A stretch of DNA of 64,000 bases from Phaseolus vulgaris (taxonomy: Eukaryota > Streptophyta > Magnoliopsida > Fabales > Fabaceae): contig NC_023750.2 of the NCBI RefSeq assembly GCF_000499845.2, forward strand, positions 34,674,823 to 34,738,822. The letters run 5' to 3'. Shown in pieces: positions 10,748-21,649 of the stretch; within the stretch, counting starts at the first letter, position 1; each line of letters starts with the position of its first letter. The notes under the pieces were generated by a model. That model was not told the DNA's origin. It searched no databases and saw nothing but the letters and a program-made list of their open reading frames with translations. Made by a program: the position numbers and the translations under genes.

Positions 10748-11764
10748 TCAGACTTTGGTATTGTAACGCCATGCTGCACGTAGTTTGCATGCGGCCTCTT
10801 GGATTTTGCTTTTGTCCCGGAGTTCGTTTGACAAATCCAATCCGACCGATAGGCTTTCTTCATTAAGGTTGAGGTTGAACATTTGTCTCCAGATGGTGGG
10901 TTCCCCCACCTCGACCGATATCATCGCTTCGGTACTGTATGTTAAGCTATACGGTGTTTCTTGTGTGGGCATCTTGGGGGTACAGCGGTATGCCCAAAGG
11001 ACTTCCAATAGCTCTTCAGTCCATCGCCCTTTCGTTTTGCCTAACCGTTTCTTTAGCTCGTTTAGTATGACTTTGTTAGCAGCTTCAGCTTATTCGTTCG
11101 CCTAGGATTGCTCGACCGAGGCTATTATTGATTTGATGCCAAGGTCCTCATAGAATGACTAGAGCCCTTTTTCAATTAACTGTCGGCCATTATCAGTGAT
11201 GACGATATGCGGGACTTCGAACCGACATACAATGCTGCGCCAGACAAAACTTTGTACGTTCTTGGCCGAGATAGAGGCGAGTGGCTCGACCTCAATCCAC
11301 TTGATGAAGTAGTCGACTCCTGCGAGGAGGAATTTCGTTTGGCCTTTTCCCGGGGTGAATGGACCGATGATGTCCATTCCCCAGACGGCGAAAGGCCACA
11401 AAGATGTCATGTTGTGGAGCATTTCTGGCTTGAGGTGACGTAGGGGGCCAAACTCCTGGAACTTGGTGCATTTCTTCACGTATTCCGCACAATCTCTTTG
11501 AACGGTCGACCAGTAATAGCCGGCTCAAATGAATTTTGCAGCCATCGTTCGCGCCCCTAAGTGATTATCGCATACTCCTTCGTGTAGCTTGCTAAGAACA
11601 TACTCGGCCCTGTCCTTAGTGATGCACTTCAGCAGCGGCCTTGAATAGCCTCTCCGATAGAGGTTCCGATTGATCATTGTGTACCTTGAACATTGTTGCT
11701 TCATAGCTTTCTCCTTTTCCGGTTTGCAAGTGCCATGTTCAAGGTATTGGACGATTGGGGTCAT
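10748..11764 (-). pseudogene. Integrase remnant of the Tat-type element
   Basis: Three adjacent open pieces in different frames reconstruct the order of a Ty3/gypsy integrase. The zinc-region part has LSKLHEGVCDNHLGARTMA (11,764-11,525). The catalytic core has WGMDIIGPF and then VITDNGRQ (11,479-11,159), the first two acidic residues of the D,D,E triad. The C-terminal part has LWAYRCTP and TPYSLTYSTEAM (11,008-10,748). The stretch with the third acidic residue, around 11,010-11,150, is damaged and shows a frame change. It is not functional. Confidence 0.7.
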
Positions 11765-11808
11765 CCAGCTTTCGGCCTTTGACCGTTAGGCATTCGGCCT
11801 CTGTCTCA

Positions 11809-12066
11809 CTAGGTTGTTTTAACCAAATTTGAATGACAGATTTGTGGTGGCTCTTCCTTTTGGTTGTTGCAACCGAGACAACGCATCGACTCTCGTGTTG
11901 TCTGCCGGCAGATATGGTCCACCGTTACCTTTTGAAAACACGCGACACTGCTCTTCACCGTATGGTAGTACCTTTGTAACAAAGGTTCTTTCACCTTGAA
12001 CTCCCTCTTGACCTGACTGACCATCACCTGGGAGTCACTTTTGCATGTCACTTCTCGAGCTCCCAT
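11809..12066 (-). pseudogene. RNase H remnant fused close to gag by an internal deletion
   Basis: The piece carries KSDSQVMVSQVKREFKVKE and LLQRYYHTV, matching the C-terminal part of the second RNase H domain of Tat-lineage elements (family pattern SDSQLV..QV.GEY..K...). It overlaps the end of the gag remnant at 12,035-12,066, so protease, RT and most of RNase H have been lost between these points. Confidence 0.65.
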
Positions 12067-12840
12067 GCCGTAGCGCCGTGAGCATGTGATGCATGACCAC
12101 GTCCGAGCTAAGGTTGCGGATGTTCATGGCTACTTTTCCAATCCTGTCAATGAACACCCTCAACGATTCCCCTTTCTCCTGCCAGATGCCAACTAGGGCT
12201 ATTGAAGTTAGGTGATGAGGCCGACTAATGGCAATTTGCGTGTCAAACTTTGCAACCAGGGTCTCGAAAGAATCTACAAAATTCAGAGGGAGCTTTGTGA
12301 ACCAGCTCAAAGCTCCTCCCTTGAGCGAGGTGGGGAACACTCAACACAGAACCGCGTCGTCCGATGTATACAATCTCATGTGCATAGTGTACGCGTCCAT
12401 GTGCTCATCAAGATCAGTCGTGCCATCATAACGGTCCCTTTGAATCCCTTCAACTTATCCGGCAGTGGGGTTCCTATGATGAAGTCAGTGAACGGGTGTC
12501 GATGGCTGGAGCCTGTAGTCCCGGTCATGTTCAGTGACTTGTTAGGATGGGATTCACCGTCCATCTCTAAGGTAAGAACCTTGTTCCTCTGCTCCTCGGC
12601 TGCTTTGGTATCGATAGTGGTGGTGAAGGACCTGCCGACTAAATTGTTCGGGTCAACAAATGGTCCTCCCTCCATAAACTTCTTCATTTCAGCGTTCTCC
12701 TTTCGTAGAGCCATGATCTCTTCCTCATTCTTCTTAGCATCTTCTTCATGCTTCCTCTTCATATCGGCCAATTCTTTTTTGCAAAGCCATCAACATTGCC
12801 GTCTGGTTTGCCTCAGACATCTTCTCGCTCGCCATGCTTC
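12035..12840 (-). pseudogene. Gag remnant of the Tat-type element
   Basis: The reading starts near 12,835 (MASEKMSE) and shifts frame around an A-run at about 12,775. It continues through a Lys/Glu-rich coiled coil (MKRKHEEDAKKNEEE), then the conserved gag core with GGALSWFTKLP and ESLRVFIDRIGKVAM (12,340-12,035). At least two frame changes occur. The zinc knuckle and everything to RNase H are deleted. Confidence 0.65.
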
Positions 12841-12883
12841 GGGTTGATACCATCTACCAATGCTTCTTCACACGAATTCTCTC

Positions 12884-13391
12884 GGCCCCACAGTGGGCGC
12901 CAATTGTTCTCGAACGGGGTTTGAGACCCAGAGAACTATTGGTATCAACGATCTTCTAACACCTGTCGGTCGGTCGTGCTAGTCTTCAACCTCCTTCCTT
13001 CTCGTCACACCTCTGAGTCGTCTCGGGCACAGACTCGAATGGTACCTGCAGAAGGCACTCCGACGCTCAAGTCAGCAAAGGTGTCGGCACTCGGTTATCA
13101 GAGTACTGTAGATAATGACGTACCTGATTCTTGGAATCTGTGCTATTTATATTACCTTAATGGGCCTCTGTGATTGGGCCGGATTAGGGAGTTGGGCTGT
13201 GCTATTTAGCGCTTAATCTGTGATTAGCTTTGCTGACTTCCTTTAAGCGCTTTGAGATAGGTCGACCTTCTCGAGGGGGTCAAGATCTCGGTCGTTCTGA
13301 GGAACGGGCCGTGAGGATGCTTGTTCTGTGAATCAGTTAAGGTATCGGTCGGTCTAGTAAGGAATGACCGACCCACTTAACCATTTGTACA
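12884..13391 (-). repeat. PBS and 5' LTR of the Tat-type element
   Basis: The minus strand has TGGCGCCCACTGTGGGGCC at 12,902-12,884, nearly identical to the PBS of the complete Tat-type element at 30,101-30,083. Two nucleotides separate it from the LTR, which runs from TGTTCTCG (12,905) to about GTACA (13,391), the same end motifs as in the complete element. The outer edge is inferred from that similarity. Confidence 0.6.
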
Positions 13392-13593
13392 GTCCATACC
13401 AGTATAGAAATGTTTGCAACAGTCACAATAATTTCAATGGGACAACCATTTGGTGGCTAGTCAATTCAATAATAAAAGAAAGCAAAAGTATCTATACTTT
13501 GTCTTGTATTAATCTTAATTTTTAGTTAATTAATTAATTTAATAATTTATAATTTTGAAATATTTTTATTCAATTAAAGTTTTAAATTTTTAA

Positions 13594-13770
13594 TTTTAAT
13601 TAGTGGTGACAAAGCGAGGTGATGGGTTCTATCGGAGCCCATACAAAACACGTAACACAAACTCATTGTTTTGGTATGCTGATCCGTTTAAGCCAGTCTT
13701 GCATCACCCATAACTCGCACAGACCAGGTACGGGACGGGGCGGCTCAACCCGCTAGTCCGGATAATAATA
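13594..13770. mobile_element. Fragment resembling the GC-rich hAT-type MITE
   Basis: TAGTGGTGACAAAGCG at the left resembles TAGGGGTGGCAAAGTG of the intact 474-bp element at 62,567. GGGACGGGGCGGCTCAACCC near the right matches its internal GC-rich words. The right terminus is missing. The rest of 13,392-13,909 is AT-rich with no gene. Confidence 0.35.
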
Positions 13771-13909
13771 ATATGATGTTTCTTCCTGCACCCTATCAAT
13801 TTTAGAAATTGAATTCCAAAAGTCAAAATAGTTACTCTATATTTTGGAAAGTAAGATAACTATTCTAAAAAGGTTATTTTGGAATATTTTTTCCCATTTG
13901 ATTTCCATT

Positions 13910-16900
13910 CACTACAAGAAAAAGTGCTTTTAGAAACTAAATTTTTTGTTTCTAAAATGATAAAATTAGTCACTAACGTAATTAAAGACTAATTTAGAAA
14001 CTAATTGTCTTAAGTGGCTAAAATCATGGTCACTAATTTTAGATACCAATTTAGATTCTAATTTAGAAACCAATTTAGTTACCATTAAAATAAAAACCAA
14101 TTTAGTGACCAAATATATAAAAACTAATTTAGTGACCAATTATATAGAAACCAAATTAACAACCAATTATATAGAAATCAATTTAGTGACCAAAATATAT
14201 ATAAACTCATTTAGTGACCAAATATATAAATACCAAAAAATGGTCACTATATTGGTCTCGAAATAATATAATTTATTATAAAAAATTTAATTTTTATTTT
14301 TTTAACTTTTATTTTATTTTATATTTTTTATGTTTAGTACTATCAAGCAACAAAGGGATGGTGATGAACTAAGTGGAGATTGTACAAATTTACTCCTACA
14401 ATTAATAATTAATTAATTCCCCTAGAAGTGGGAGGGTACTAATAAGAATAAAAGTGCTGAAAATGTTTTTGTAGTATATGTTTGTAGGTGGTCTGAAAAG
14501 GCAAAAGGCAGCCCTTCGAGTGAAACTCCAAAAAATGAAACACATAGTAGTGCTCCATCTATCGTTACCCACACACTGACAACAATATCAATCCATCAAA
14601 GGTGTGTTACTAGTGCAGTGCTAGTCCATGCTCAGTAACTTCAATTAATAACTCATGATTCAGCTCAGCTGCATTAGTGGTATCTTCTTGAACACTCAGC
14701 TAGTAGGAAATGCCCTCAAATGTTGGTAGATAAGTACACAATGACAACCTAATGCAATTCTCATCAAATGCAAGCACTTTTAGACCTGTGAATGCATCCT
14801 CAATCTACTTGACAACTTCAAACCTGAACAAGGGAACAAGTTGAGTAAGTTGTGACACAGAATTACAGATAAGCATTTGAAGTGTAAGTGAAAGTTGACT
14901 CACCACTTGACTCTGAACTGAAGATTCTACAGATACTTTAGAATCAACTTCATTTCATCAATCTTATTTTCAAGTTCAAATTGCTGCATCATATGAGACA
15001 AAAGATCTTTATAAATCTCATAATCTGCATCTTTTTTAAACTAATTCAATCCAATTCAATTCAATTCAATCCCCAAGAAGAAACTAAATAGGAAGTAACA
15101 TGGATTGTCAGTGTCAACTATACCTTTAAATTTTTGTCTAGATTTTCCGCGGCTAAATTTGAAGAATCATATTCTAGAATTGAGGAATCGATGCCTCATG
15201 TATGTTCTTCTGATCCTGTAATTATTAAAAGCTAATATAAAAACATGATAACTACATGAAACCCGAAACAGTATAAAACACAAACAAGTGCTTAATTTCT
15301 AAAAAAAACTCACTTGAGTAAGTTAAGTAGTTGCAGAATTGAATGGTGAGCATTTTGGTTCTGAAAATAGCAGCCAGACATTAAATAAAAAGACATAAAA
15401 TATAAACAAAAGAAGCCAAGCTTCAATGCAACCAAATTTTTTATAAAGACCCACTCTCAATAACAGGGGAATATGCAAAATGTTTGGTACATCATGGATG
15501 TTCAGAATATTCTCAATCTGCAAAAAAATCATACAGAAAATATAGATCAATTAACCGATAGAACAAAACTCTCAGACAACTGAGCTCGGTTCACCAACAA
15601 CTTACTGGAACATGGCAAAATTTTGAGAGTTTTTCCTTGGTACTTTCTAGAAGAGGCTGCCAGATTCAAGAACAAAGTATTTCAGTTTCTAATATAACCA
15701 AACTAGCATCAAAGACAACAGGAAAAGTCAAAACAGAAGAAAACATTTCAAAAACACTGAATTCACAATTGATTTTAACAAATAGAAAAGATGAACATAA
15801 TGAAGTTCAAGCAATCACCATATTCTCCTAAGAATAGAATTATTGAGGTAAGAATGCGTCTTAACATAATAGCCCCAATTGTAACAACATAATTTCACTG
15901 GGGAAGCAAAAGCTAAAAAAATTCAACAGATGCTCTTACGTAGCTTTGCATAGTACTCAATTTGTCCTGTTTTACGGAGAAATCATATTTCCTGAAACAA
16001 AAAAATAGTACTCCGAGTTAATGAAATGAGAGAGAAAAGAAATTTAGGATTTTAAGATGGGGAAGATACAGTGAGTAAAGTTGTGAAGCTTCGATGACCA
16101 AGAAAAAAATAAAAAAAACAAAGAGCAAAATGGGGCATAAATTAATGGAGCGAGAATGAAACTTACGAAGGGTGCGTTGTCGTCGGGTGCATTGCCAACA
16201 CAGGTGCGTTACCGTTGCGGGTGCATTGCCGTTGCGGCTGTGTTGCCGTCAAGGATGCGTTGCCATCGCAGGGTGCGGTTCCGATTGGTTGCAGAGTGTT
16301 GCTGAGAGTGAGAGATGAGTAGAAAAGTTAAATAGAGATAAACTTTGAAATTCAAATTCCTCGAAACTATGCTCAAATTTAAAAAAATTAAATAATTTTT
16401 TGAAAAATATGTATATTAATTTAAATTGATTTATTAAATTTTTAATTTAAATAATATTTTGAATTGATTATTAATTTAATTTTATATTTAAATAAAATTA
16501 AAAGATTAAAATACTATTTTAAATGTAATTTTTAAGTTGATATTAATTATTTTAATATTATACTAAAATTAATAAATTAGTAAATTTATTCATATCAATT
16601 TAAAATATTTTATAAATTAATAATTAATAATTAGTTTTATAAAATTTAATTAGTCCAAAATTAGTATCATAAATTTAAATAATAGTGACTAAAAATTTAA
16701 GTATCTAATCATATGATGATTAGAAACTACAAAATTAGTTTCTAATTTTATTTCTTTTAGAGACAAAAATTAGTTTCTAAAATAGATTAAAAGTGACTAA
16801 AAAAATGGTTTTCATTTACATTTTAACAAGAGACAAAAAAATGGTTTCTATATAATTTTTTTTTATTCTTAATTATCAAAAATATAGTATCTAAATTATA

Positions 16901-16958
16901 GAAACTATTTATTTTTTTATTTCTAAATTAGTTATCATAAAATCATTTTCTTGTAGTG
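13910..16958. mobile_element. Non-autonomous CACTA-type element, 3,049 bp
   Basis: The termini are CACTACAAGAAAAAGTG at 13,910 and CATTTTCTTGTAGTG ending at 16,958, each flanked by ATT (13,907-13,909 and 16,959-16,961), the 3-nt target duplication expected for CACTA elements. The subterminal 300-400 bases on each side consist of repeated AATTTAGTGACCAA and TTAGTTTCTAAAAT-type words in opposite orientation. The interior has no transposase reading frame, only short ORFs. Confidence 0.85.
16168..16290. repeat. GC-rich degenerate minisatellite inside the CACTA element
   Basis: Six to seven degenerate copies of a 15-18-bp unit around GGTGCGTTGCCGTTGC. It stands out sharply from the AT-rich element around it. 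Confidence 0.7.
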
Positions 16959-16961
16959 ATT

Positions 16962-18030
16962 TATAGAATTGACTTTATGTTATGAAAATTAAATTTTAAA
17001 ATTAATGAGATACAAGAGAAAATTGAATGGAGTACAGGAAAAAAATCATAATAAAAAGTACAAAATTGTGTGTTCAAACGTTTGGTTTTTATCAACATGT
17101 ATTTTTGTCACTCCAAACACCTTTTCAATACTAAAAAAATATAAAGTTATTGAAAAAAATTATTAAAATGAAAATAAGTTAAAAATATATAAAGAAATCC
17201 CTAAAAATACAAATTAAATATTATGACGCCAACATTATCATAACGTAGTTTACGGACAATATAACAAATGTTTTTAAGTACATTAACATTTTTTTACTTT
17301 TAATAAAATTTTAATTTCCTTTTACAGAATGAACCAATAAATTCAATTGAAAAAGTAAGGTAGGTGAATCACCCACATTTTTCTAATCAATGCGAGTCGG
17401 AAAAGTAGGCGGCACCCCAATTCCGATAACCATATCCTTTAAAACAAAGGTAACTTGTTTTTTTAAAATAAGTTTCTATGAAATTGAAAGTTTTTTTCAT
17501 CAATGAAAAAATATTTAAGAAATTTAGTTTATTTTTGTACTAAATTTATTAATATTCCTAGCCTTTTTTTAAAAAATCAACTTTAATCTCTCTATCATTA
17601 TTATATTTATTGTTTTTGTTTTTATTGATTGTACTTACCAAAAGAAGTGAAATTCACCCAGCTGTTTTACTCAAAATAAAATTACACTCCTAAATAGTTT
17701 AATTAATTAATAATTTTCATTACTTATTTACTAAAACTACAACACTGACTTGTAGTTAAACATTTTAAAAAAATATTAATATAAAATACCTTAGATTAAT
17801 TATTGTAACAGAAAACTAACAATTAAAAGTATGAGGAAGAAGTGTTTTTTTTCTTATAGAGTGTTTAGTAATTTTTTTTATAAAATATATTAAAAAGGAG
17901 AAGAAAAAGACCCACTTAAGTGACAATAATATTTCAGGGAAAATTAAATTTGTGATGGATAATTAATTAAAAACAACACCAAACATTTATTTATTTATAC
18001 TTTTTACTCTTACTCTTATTATCATAAAAG
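16962..18030. other. AT-rich intergenic spacer
   Basis: No coding or repeat structure beyond A/T runs is visible. Confidence 0.6.
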
Positions 18031-18049
18031 TTTTGGTGCAGATATCAGG

Positions 18050-18950
18050 GTGTGAATATTAGTTGTTGTTGCAACTTCATCCTTCTCAAAGTAAATCTCA
18101 ATGCTTTGAAGTACACCCTTCTCTTTCACACTGTTTTCCTCAATACTTTTTTCTTTGTTTTGCAGTCTTCAACGTTTCTGGTTGTTTTGGTTGCCTTCAT
18201 GGTGATCAGGTAAGCATTAATGGCAACCTCATAAATTTTCTCTTCTAAAACAAAAATATCCATGCATGTTTAACTTTCTATAGTCTGAAAAGATAATATT
18301 GCTACTTAGAATTAACTACAACGTTGTTTTTACTAGAATCTGGGAACCATATTTTGAATTCATCAGGTTCTTTTTTGGTCCATGGACGATCTCAAAGAGA
18401 ATCCACTTTTCTAGTTGAAGAAATTATTGTTGACCATTTCTTTTACCATGAACTCATCATTTTACCTTCACTTTCCTTAACAGAAGAGAAGTGGCTACGA
18501 AATTCACAACTTGAACTGTTACTTCTTGAGAGTGTTCAATGGTTTCTACTTAACAAGGTAAACTCTCCTTTTTCTCTTCCTTGAATTTCCCATTGTCCTT
18601 TTTCATGTTTGGGTTTTTTCATTTCCATTGTTTGAACATATGCATATGCTTGGATATGATTTTTGCAGGTATGTTAGATAATTGCTTTTATTTAAAAATC
18701 AGGAAGACAAACAAAGTTTTCTATATTTTCTCATCTACAAAATACTTATAGAGAAATTTCTTGTTTGTGGTTTTCTGACACTTGTGTGTTAATGTTCTGT
18801 GAAAGTATCTGAGGCTACTGATAAGTTTAGAGTGGATCTGGTTTCTTTGATGGACCAAGTTTTGTCTTTTCCTTTAACATCTCATTCTTCTTTTCTTCCT
18901 AAACTCAATTAGTATATTTGATGAACAAAGGGTGTGAAGAGTGATCATAC
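18050..18950 (+). other. Possible leader exons of a gene (transcribed-looking sequence)
   Basis: This stretch is less AT-rich than its surroundings and has ordered splice-like signals. A CT-rich tract ends in TTTTGCAG near 18,164, and a donor CAG|GTAAGC lies at 18,209/18,210. An acceptor TTTTTACTAG ends at 18,336, and a donor AACAAG|GTAAAC lies at 18,557/18,558. The middle segment is open in one frame (LVEEIIVDHFFYHELIILPS), but I recognise no family. A later piece near 18,800 reads VSEATDKFRVDLVSLMDQVL up to a stop. It could be noncoding leader exons of the NLR, now 20 kb away behind three retroelements, or a remnant of another gene. Confidence 0.25.
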
Positions 18951-19603
18951 AATTTGGATTATATATTTCCTAAAGAGTTATCATTCTAAAAATAATAATG
19001 AAAAAGGAAATGCTGAAATTATGCAAGTTATTCTTATAACTAGAATATCTGAGAAGGAATTAAAAAAAATTATATTTCTACAGATGGGTGATCTGGAATT
19101 ATTTATTTACTACTTTCGATATATTCTAAAAGGTAAAGGACAAAATTAAAATTTTAATAAGTGTTGAAGAAAATTATGTGGGTGAGGAAGAAAAAGTCCT
19201 AATTTTATGGGATATATTTTCTGCAGATTGTGAGTATTGTAAATGGATCAGATAATATTTTTTTATAAGTTATAAAAGGAAAAATAAATTATAAATATGT
19301 AGTTTTATAATACATTGTCAAAATATGATGTGTTTCAAAGTAATATTTATTATAAAGTAGAATTTTTTCCTACTTTATAAAATGACAAAAAACGAAAAAA
19401 AAAAGAAAAATTGAACCTAATTTTCTATGTTTGTATGTATTAAATAAACCAAATATATGTTTGTATCAATCATAAATATAAAGTTAAAATATAATTTGAT
19501 CTCAAACTATATATAAATAAAGATAGTTATAAATGCTAAAACAAATTTATTATCTTTAAATAAAGACTTGACATTAAATAAACGCAAACAACTTTGATAA
19601 TAT

Positions 19604-19650
<47 letters not shown>

Positions 19651-19922
19651 TATATATATATTTATATATATATATATATAAAGAAAAGTTGTAAAAGTAT
19701 TTATTTTCCGGTTATAAATTTTTATATATAAAAATAAAATAAAATTACTATGTCTATAGGAAAATGTTATTTTTTGCATCACATTAGTCCACGTACTAGT
19801 GTTTATTATGTGTTGGTGAAAATTGAATATTTACAAGAAAATTATTAAACAAAAATTAATTTTAAATTAAATAATTAATTAATATATTAATTAAATTAAA
19901 TATTATTTTAAAAATTAAAAAA
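18951..19922. other. AT-rich spacer with a (TA)n microsatellite
   Basis: The spacer contains a (TA)n/(TATATAAA)n microsatellite at about 19,596-19,681. ATTAT at 19,923-19,927, just after it, is the left target duplication of the following element. No gene is seen. Confidence 0.7.
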
Positions 19923-19927
19923 ATTAT

Positions 19928-21020
19928 TGTTCTCGCCGATTGACCAGGGACGTCTTCGTGCGTGGCTTATCCTCGCGAGCTAGGGCGTCTTCGTTTTGCA
20001 CCGTCTGTGATACCTGAAAAGGTGTGGACAAAGGGGCGTCATCGCGGCCGTTTGCACTCCGACGATCAAGTCAGTTAGCGAGAAACATCAAAGGGATACA
20101 CCTCCATATCGGAGCACCGTGAACGAATGCTCTGAAGGTGGTCGAAAAATATACTTACTGGCTAAAACTGTGTTGCCCTAATTCTCTGTGCGTTCAGTGG
20201 GTGCGCAGCGAAATAACTAGGGTTTACGTGTGTGTAGAACTGTGAGAATTAGGTCAAAGCCCGAATCCTTTTCATACACCTCCTGCATTTAAAGCGCGTT
20301 AAAGCGCATTGAAAGCGTATAAAAATGTGCCTTGAAACATTTGATACGTAAACTAAATTAACGCGTACCTTAGAAAACTTTCACTAAAAAATTGATGAGC
20401 ACGTGCTTATTGCCACGTGTTCTTCTGACTTGATCGTTATTCTACGCAGAGGGCCTCACAACGCTGTAACCCAACTTAGGGTTATTCCATTGTGTGAGTC
20501 ATCTTTCCTCGAAGTGCATCTGGCGTGTGGGGTGACTTCCTAGGTGCCAACTCATGCGCCCCAACCTCTAGTCACTCGCCCTGAGTGTATCTACCTTCCT
20601 CTCGCACCATGCACTTGGTTCACCCCCGGGCATGACCCTCTCATGGGTCGTATCTATCCCAGGGGTCTTCCTGAGGTGGCGTGGGTACTTCACGAGTCAG
20701 GTTACTCCCTACTGGTACTAGAACTATGGCCTTGAAGCCACCTTTCTCTTCTCCTTGTTACTATTCTGGGCTGTCAGACATGAGACCTCCGAGCGGTGTC
20801 GCCCCCTCCAAGGTCTTTCCTACACATGGGTATCTGGGGGTAACACCGTTGACGTCTCACCTTGGCTATGTCTTGTCTTGGCGACGCCTCCCCCTGGCGA
20901 CGTCTTATCTTGGCGACGCCTCAAGGAGTCAATATATTGACTTTCTTCCTTGGGTCCCACCATACGTTGACTTTGACTTTGACTTTGACTTTGGTCGACA
21001 CCCGGGGACGGGACGGTACA
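19928..21020 (-). repeat. 3' LTR of the complete Tat-type element (1,093 bp)
   Basis: Plus-strand ends are TGTTCTCGCC and GGGACGGTACA (TG...CA). Compared with the other LTR it has fewer GGCGACGCC units (about 20,875-20,930) and one more TTTGAC unit near 20,970. Open stretches inside it are LTR sequence, not genes. Confidence 0.9.
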
Positions 21021-21034
21021 CAAGCCCCCCAGTC
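21021..21034 (-). other. Polypurine tract next to the 3' LTR
   Basis: The minus strand reads CTGGGGGGCTTG immediately before the LTR, the expected place for the plus-strand primer. Confidence 0.6.
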
Positions 21035-21649
21035 TTGAGCTGATACTTGTTTTCAGTGAAAAGACTAAGGCATCGCCCTATCATCCACGTGGCACCCCGA
21101 TGACGTGGCATTTCCTAAGCGGCTGACGTGATATTCTCTTGAGCAGCTGACGTGACATTCTCTGCGCCAGAGATGTGACGCCTTAAGTTGCGCTTTACTC
21201 TTTCGACACGTGGCTTGATCCTACGGCTGGGGATGAGCGTCGTTAGCGCTTCTAAGTTAACGTTATAACCTTTCGAAATCGCACGCTCCAGGCACTGTTC
21301 CATTCGCCTTCTTCGCATTCCCTACTATTCATCTTCTCAAAGCTCCTTCTGCGCTCTCTGTTCTAACTTTGCATTTTCGATCTTCACCAACTCCGAACAC
21401 TTAAAGGTATGAACTTTCTCATTCGATGACCCTCTTTCTGCTTATCGTGCCCGATATAACTGCCTGGGACTGTTTATTTTTCTGCATTTCTTGTGTTTTT
21501 CTCTTTTCCTCCTAGTTTCTTCGTTCTTCCCCCTTTCTGGACTTCTCGCATGGGTAGGGGTTTCCTAGGGTTTCGTCCCATTCGCTTCTTCTAAACTCCT
21601 TCACTAAGCCTTTGCTTTTTTCTTCCTTCTTCAACTTCTTTATCAATCT

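Larger units (their letters stand above)
8543..13391 (-). mobile_element. Tat-type Ty3/gypsy element, internally deleted and lacking one LTR
   Basis: Read on the minus strand: LTR (13,391-12,905), PBS (12,902-12,884), gag (about 12,840-12,035), a short RNase H remnant, integrase (11,764-10,748), a tandem repeat block, then an extra ORF on the opposite strand (8,660-10,099). Protease and RT are gone. The 3' LTR is missing: the element runs directly into an unrelated solo LTR at 8,542. The layout is that of Tat/Ogre-lineage elements, which are known to carry extra ORFs, some in antisense. Confidence 0.7.

Noticed and set aside
20544..21043. Several open frames of 60-120 codons near 20,544-21,043 and 30,600-31,274
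   Set aside because: All lie within the two LTRs of the Tat-type element and owe their openness to GC-rich repeats. None keeps its frame between the two LTRs.
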